Positions 59,969-64,000 of a stretch of DNA of 64,000 nucleotides are shown here, piece by piece. How positions within the stretch are numbered: position 1 is the first letter of the stretch; each line of letters begins with the position of its first letter. The stretch lies in NCBI RefSeq assembly GCF_025567315.1, contig NZ_JAOQJE010000010.1, positions 58,886 to 122,885 of the forward strand. The letters are read 5' to 3'. The stretch is from Agathobaculum ammoniilyticum (GTDB lineage Bacteria; Bacillota; Clostridia; Oscillospirales; Butyricicoccaceae). The position numbers and the translations under genes are program-made. Under the pieces are notes generated by a model. That model was not told the DNA's origin and ran no database searches. It saw only the letters and a program-made list of their open reading frames with translations.

Positions 59969-62386
59969 ATGATAGAAACAATCGGGACAACGCTGACGCG
60001 GCTGCCAGTGCTGCCGCTGCGCGGTCTGACAGCGTTTCCTCAAATGATTATTCATTTTGACGTGGGCAGAATGATGTCGATTCGCGCGCTGGAGGCGGGG
60101 ATGAAGAACGGGCAGATGATTTTCCTGACCGCCCAGCGCGAGCTGAAAACCGATACCCCGTCGCCGGGCGACCTGTACCAGATGGGGACGGTGTGCATGA
60201 TCAAGCAGATTCTGCGTCTGCCGGGCGACAATATCCGCGTTCTGGTCGAAGGGCGCAGCCGCGCGCTGGCGCACCAGTTCGTCAATCCGACGCGCGACGA
60301 CGGCTGCATTTACGCCGAAGTAGAGGAACTGGAGGATTATTTCGAGGGCGTCACCGAGCGGCGTGCCCAAGCGCTCGTCCGCACGGCGCAGGAGCGCTTC
60401 GCCGAGTATGCGCAGCACGCGGCGCGCATTTCGTCCGATGTGGAGATGACGGTCGCCGCAGGCGGCGCGCCGGGCTGGCTGGCGGATTATATCGCGCAGA
60501 ACCTCGCAGTCGACGTGTCCGCCAAGCAGGAGATCCTGGATGAGCTGAATGTGACGCGGCGCCTGGCCATGGTGATTCGCCTGCTGGGCGAGGAGACTGA
60601 AATCCTCAAGATCGAAAACGAGATACAGGACGAACTGAAAACGCAGATCGACAAGAACCAGCGGGAATACTATCTGCGGGAGCAAATCAAGGTCATCCAG
60701 GGGGAGTTGGGCGAACAGGACGCCGCTGCGGAAGCGGAGGAATACCGTAAGCGTGTGCTTGCCCTGCACCTGCCGCAGGAATGCGAGGAAAAGCTGATGA
60801 AGGAGGTCGACCGCTTTGCAAAGCTGGGTGGCTCGAACGCGGAGCAGGGCGTGGTTCGCACCTATCTGGATACCGTGCTGGAGCTGCCGTGGAACGGCAA
60901 AAGCGAGGAGCGGCACGATCTGCGGGCTGCGCAAGATATCCTTGATCGGGACCACTATGGTTTGAAAAAGGTCAAGGAGCGTATCATGGAGTTCCTGGCG
61001 GTCAAAGCGCTTGCGCCTGAGCTGAAAGGGCAGGTGCTGTGCCTGGTCGGACCGCCGGGTGTGGGCAAGACCTCAATCGCCAAATCGGTCGCGGAAGCGA
61101 TGGGGCGCAATTACGCGCGCATGAGCCTGGGCGGCGTGCGGGACGAGGCGGATATCCGCGGCCACCGCAAGACCTACATCGGCGCGATGCCCGGCCGCAT
61201 CATCGACGCGCTGCGCCGCGCGGGGACCGCCAACCCGCTTATCCTGCTCGACGAGATTGACAAGATGGGCAGCGACTTTCGGGGCGATCCGGCATCGGCC
61301 ATGCTGGAGGTGCTGGACACCGAGCAGAATGTTGCGTTCCGCGATCATTACATTGAACTGCCGTTCGACCTGTCCGACGTACTGTTTCTGACAACGGCAA
61401 ACGACCTGTCCACTGTACCGCGCCCGCTGCTTGACCGCATGGAGGTCATCGAGCTGTCCTCCTATACGGAGGAGGAAAAGCGCCAGATCGCGCTGCATCA
61501 CCTGCTGCCCAAGCAGATGAAAAAGCATGGCCTGCAGAAGTCCCAGCTTACGCTGAGCGAAAAGATGCTGGGAACGGTGATTGCCGGATATACGCGGGAA
61601 GCCGGCGTGCGGCGGCTGGAGCAGTTGCTCGCCAAGCTGTGCCGTAAAGCGGCCAAGCATGTTGCGGAAGGTGGGAAGCGGCTGATTGTATCGAGTAAAA
61701 ATATGGAGAGCCTGCTCGGCGTGCCGCCCTACAAGGACGACGTGGTGAGCAAAAAGGATGAAGTCGGTATCGTCAACGGGCTGGCGTGGACAAGTGTCGG
61801 CGGCGAGATGCTCGAGGTGGAAGTGGCAGTCGTGCCGGGTACGGGCAAGATTGAGGTCACGGGCAACTTGGGTACAGTCATGCAGGAGAGCGCAAAAGCG
61901 GCGGTCACATTTGTTCGTTCGCGCGCGCAGACGCTGGATATCGACCCGATGTTCTACAAGGATAACGACCTGCATATCCATTTTCCAGAGGCCGCCGTCC
62001 CGAAGGACGGGCCTTCCGCAGGCGTGACGATCACGACCGCGCTGGTTTCCGCGCTGACCGAAGCGCCGGTGCGGCATGATGTCGCCATGACGGGCGAGGT
62101 AACACTGCGCGGCCGTGTGCTGCCGATCGGTGGCTTGCGGGAAAAGACTATGGCGGCGTACCGCGCAGGCATTAAGACGATAGTCATCCCCAAGGAGAAC
62201 GAGCCCGACCTGCAGGATATCGAGCCGGTGGTGCGCGAGACGCTGCGGTTCGTTCCCGCCGCGCATATGGATACCGTGATGGAAACGGCGATCGATTTTT
62301 CGAAGCGGCCGGAAAAAAGGAAGAAATCGGCGCGCGGGCCGGTCGCAAGGCGTACGGATGCGCCAGCGGCTCCGGTCGTACAGTAA
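59969..62386 (+). CDS. lon: Lon protease
   Basis: 805 residues. N-terminal LON substrate domain (LPVLPLRGLTAFPQM), AAA+ domain with Walker A GPPGVGKTSIAK (about 357) and Walker B LILLDEIDKM, and a C-terminal Ser-Lys protease (PKDGPSAGVT for the serine; REKTMAAYRAGI for the lysine). Degrades misfolded and regulatory proteins. RBS AAGGAGAGG. engB follows after 15 bases. Confidence 0.96.
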   Translation: MIETIGTTLTRLPVLPLRGLTAFPQMIIHFDVGRMMSIRALEAGMKNGQMIFLTAQRELKTDTPSPGDLYQMGTVCMIKQILRLPGDNIRVLVEGRSRALAHQFVNPTRDDGCIYAEVEELEDYFEGVTERRAQALVRTAQERFAEYAQHAARISSDVEMTVAAGGAPGWLADYIAQNLAVDVSAKQEILDELNVTRRLAMVIRLLGEETEILKIENEIQDELKTQIDKNQREYYLREQIKVIQGELGEQDAAAEAEEYRKRVLALHLPQECEEKLMKEVDRFAKLGGSNAEQGVVRTYLDTVLELPWNGKSEERHDLRAAQDILDRDHYGLKKVKERIMEFLAVKALAPELKGQVLCLVGPPGVGKTSIAKSVAEAMGRNYARMSLGGVRDEADIRGHRKTYIGAMPGRIIDALRRAGTANPLILLDEIDKMGSDFRGDPASAMLEVLDTEQNVAFRDHYIELPFDLSDVLFLTTANDLSTVPRPLLDRMEVIELSSYTEEEKRQIALHHLLPKQMKKHGLQKSQLTLSEKMLGTVIAGYTREAGVRRLEQLLAKLCRKAAKHVAEGGKRLIVSSKNMESLLGVPPYKDDVVSKKDEVGIVNGLAWTSVGGEMLEVEVAVVPGTGKIEVTGNLGTVMQESAKAAVTFVRSRAQTLDIDPMFYKDNDLHIHFPEAAVPKDGPSAGVTITTALVSALTEAPVRHDVAMTGEVTLRGRVLPIGGLREKTMAAYRAGIKTIVIPKENEPDLQDIEPVVRETLRFVPAAHMDTVMETAIDFSKRPEKRKKSARGPVARRTDAPAAPVVQ

Positions 62387-62401
62387 TGGAGGCGGGGAAG
62401 T

Positions 62402-63004
62402 ATGCTCAATCTGCACAATGCGGAATTTCTCCGCTCTGCGGTGAAAGAAAGTGATTTCCCATCGGACAGACTGCCTCAGGTGGTGTTTGCCGGCAAGTCC
62501 AACGTAGGAAAAAGCTCGGTTATCAACAAACTGCTGGGCCGCAAAAACTTTGCGCGCGTCAGCGCGCAGCCGGGCAAGACCGTGCATATCAACTATTTCG
62601 TGATCGACAGGAAGATGTATCTGGTCGATCTACCCGGATACGGCTACGCGCGGGTATCCAAAGCGGAGCAGCAGCGGTGGGGGGCGCTGATGGAAACCTA
62701 TTTTGCGTTAGGGCTGCTCACGGTCGGGATACAGATTGTCGATATCCGGCATAAGCCGACGCGGGATGATGTGACCATGGCGGACTGGTTCCGCGCCTCG
62801 GATAAGCCGTGGATCGTTGTGGCCAATAAGCTGGACAAGATCAAAAAAAGCCAGTTGGAGGGAAATCTGGCCGAGATCAGGCAGACGCTCCTGCTTCCGG
62901 CGGAGGTGCCGGTCATTCCGTTTTCAGCGGAGAAAGGGATAGGCAGAGACGAGGTCCTTGCACATATTTATGGATATATTGGAAAGGAAGGCTCGGAACA
63001 ATGA
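62402..63004 (+). CDS. engB: Ribosome biogenesis GTPase (EngB/YsxC/YihA)
   Basis: 200 residues. G1 GKSNVGKSS, G2 region PGKTVHINYF, G3 DLPGYGYA, G4 NKLDK, G5-like SAEKGIG. Required for 50S assembly. Follows lon as in many Firmicutes. Its TGA overlaps the next ATG by four bases. Confidence 0.95.
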   Translation: MLNLHNAEFLRSAVKESDFPSDRLPQVVFAGKSNVGKSSVINKLLGRKNFARVSAQPGKTVHINYFVIDRKMYLVDLPGYGYARVSKAEQQRWGALMETYFALGLLTVGIQIVDIRHKPTRDDVTMADWFRASDKPWIVVANKLDKIKKSQLEGNLAEIRQTLLLPAEVPVIPFSAEKGIGRDEVLAHIYGYIGKEGSEQ

Positions 63005-63393
63005 ATTTCTTCCGCCGTTTTATGGCTGGGCGCTATGGAAGCGATCAGCTTAACAATGCGCTGCTTTTGCTGGGCGTGGCGCTGATTCTGATTGAATGGA
63101 TCACTGGCTGGAACTGGATGGGTGTGTTCATCCTCGCGCTGCTGATCCTGTGCTATTTCCGTATCTTTTCGCGCAACATCCAGGCTCGGTATGCGGAGAA
63201 TCAAAAGTTTTTGCGGTGGTGGGGACCCGTTTCGGTCAAGCTCCGCAATGCGCGCATGCGCTTCGCGGACAGAAAAACGCACCGCTATTTCAAATGCCCC
63301 CAGTGCAAGCAAAGGCTCCGTGTTCCGCGCGGAAAAGGGAAGATCAGCATCACCTGCCCGCACTGCCGCACGCAGTTTGTCCGAAAAACGTAA
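63001..63393 (+). CDS. Small membrane protein with zinc ribbon
   Basis: 130 residues. Two adjacent TM segments (about 18-55), a basic linker, then a CPQC...CPHC zinc ribbon (about 99-124). Common uncharacterised Clostridia protein. ATGA overlap with engB makes co-translation likely. Confidence 0.8.
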   Translation: MNFFRRFMAGRYGSDQLNNALLLLGVALILIEWITGWNWMGVFILALLILCYFRIFSRNIQARYAENQKFLRWWGPVSVKLRNARMRFADRKTHRYFKCPQCKQRLRVPRGKGKISITCPHCRTQFVRKT

Positions 63394-63431
63394 GCCGTTG
63401 GAATTATCTGTAATAAAGAGGTAAAATGGAC

Positions 63432-63459
63432 TTGCATTTTTCCTGAAAAAACGTATAAT
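63432..63459 (+). promoter_or_regulatory. Promoter of the SCP2-like gene
   Basis: TTGCAT (63432-63437), 16-bp spacer, TATAAT (63454-63459). Confidence 0.8.
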
Positions 63460-63491
63460 AAAATTATAAATACGACCAGGGGGCGATTCCA

Positions 63492-63812
63492 ATGACCGTT
63501 GATCAGTTGATTGGCAAAATCTACAACAAACTCAGCAAAGCGGATATTGCTGGGACGCAGGGCAAGGTAGCCGTGCAGTTTAATCTTACCGGCAAGGTCA
63601 CCGGTGTATTCTACATCGAGATTCTCAATGGCGTGCTCTCGGTAATGCCGTATGAGTATATCGACCGTGACGCTAGCGTATCTGGAACGCTGACCAATCT
63701 GGAGAAAATCCTTAACGGGAAGCTGATTCCGCAGGTTGCCATTGCGGAAGGCAAAATCAAGGTAGAGGGAAATGTCGATAAGGTAATGCTGCTGGCCGAA
63801 TTGATGAAATAA
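63492..63812 (+). CDS. SCP2-domain-like small protein
   Basis: 106 residues. GKVAVQFNLTGKVTGVFYIEILNGVLSV, YIDRDASVSGTLTNLEKILNGKLIPQVAIAEGKIKVEGN follow the sterol-carrier-protein-2 fold, which binds lipids. No signal peptide. Role in bacteria unknown. RBS AGGGGG. Monocistronic. Confidence 0.78.
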   Translation: MTVDQLIGKIYNKLSKADIAGTQGKVAVQFNLTGKVTGVFYIEILNGVLSVMPYEYIDRDASVSGTLTNLEKILNGKLIPQVAIAEGKIKVEGNVDKVMLLAELMK

Positions 63813-63825
63813 GCTTTCGTTTATA

Positions 63826-63864
63826 AAAAACCGCCTGTTTGTCCTACAAACAGGCGGTTTTTGC
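63826..63864 (+). terminator. Terminator
   Basis: 17-bp perfect stem AAAAACCGCCTGTTTGT and complement with loop CCT. Confidence 0.93.
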
Positions 63865-63942
63865 ATAAAATATGAAAATGGGGAAAGGCTTTTGATGTGG
63901 CCATAACGAAGGTAGTTATAGAAAGAAAGGGGGAGGGAGGAC

Positions 63943-63972
63943 TTGACAAAGTGGAGGGGGATATAGTATAGT
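63943..63972 (+). promoter_or_regulatory. Strong promoter leading out of the window
   Basis: TTGACA (63943-63948), 18-bp spacer, TATAGT (63967-63972). The transcribed gene lies beyond 64000. Confidence 0.75.
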
Positions 63973-64000
63973 AAACGAGCTGCGGAAGTGCGCGGCGGAA

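Overview
This window is a continuous piece of a GC-rich chromosome from a Gram-positive, low-GC-phylum bacterium, most likely class Clostridia (Oscillospirales-like). The evidence is the set of Firmicutes-type markers: AddAB instead of RecBCD, the dgt-dnaG-rpoD cluster, RNase J, SpoVG, a NiaR-type regulator, a rplS-lepB-rbgA-rnhB cluster, tig-clpP-clpX-lon-engB, S-layer-homology proteins and a 3D-domain wall protein. I see no phage, transposon, CRISPR or integrase. Genus cannot be fixed from the sequence alone.

Layout. 1-3.9 kb: a broken small secreted-protein gene, an SLH-domain protein, tcdA, a sortase-fold protein that has lost its catalytic His and Cys, and tRNA-Gly and tRNA-Phe. 4-11 kb: addB-addA, then a structured intergenic region with a 42-bp perfect palindrome. 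11-17.4 kb: IMP dehydrogenase, a nucleotidyltransferase, a CLC transporter, a HAD phosphatase, and a MATE exporter coupled to luxS. 17.4-24 kb: rpmE, hflX, yigZ, then dgt-dnaG-rpoD. 24-31.8 kb: a class I glutamine amidotransferase, an Na/Pi cotransporter, and an MMPL exporter plus secreted coiled-coil partner facing a TetR regulator across shared operator-like repeats. 31.8-36.6 kb: a diacylglycerol glucosyltransferase-like gene with spoVG, murC, a TIM-barrel epimerase-like gene and a cytidylate-kinase-like gene. 36.7-40 kb: a lipoprotein, a niacin-type ECF S component with a NiaR-like operator, a zincin, NiaR itself, and a 3D-domain protein whose promoter region carries six WalR-like half-sites at exact 11-bp spacing. 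40-50 kb: RNase J, a TIGR04076-like protein, a flavodoxin-ferredoxin fusion, an unknown gene, birA and ylmH from superimposed divergent promoters, a second SLH protein and a GH13 amylase. 50-64 kb: rplS-lepB-rbgA, rnhB-yraN-dipeptidase-thrC-phosphoesterase, tig-clpP-clpX, lon-engB-zinc-ribbon protein, an SCP2-like protein, and a strong promoter pointing out of the window.

Most genes are housekeeping. The accessory interest lies in regulation and in a few divergent proteins: the pseudo-sortase, the WalR-like array, the NiaR-NiaX pair, the mirrored birA/ylmH promoters, the MMPL/coiled-coil/TetR unit, and the candidate structured RNA before the IMP dehydrogenase gene. Promoters are easy to read, and many with weak -10 boxes carry TGG directly before the hexamer.
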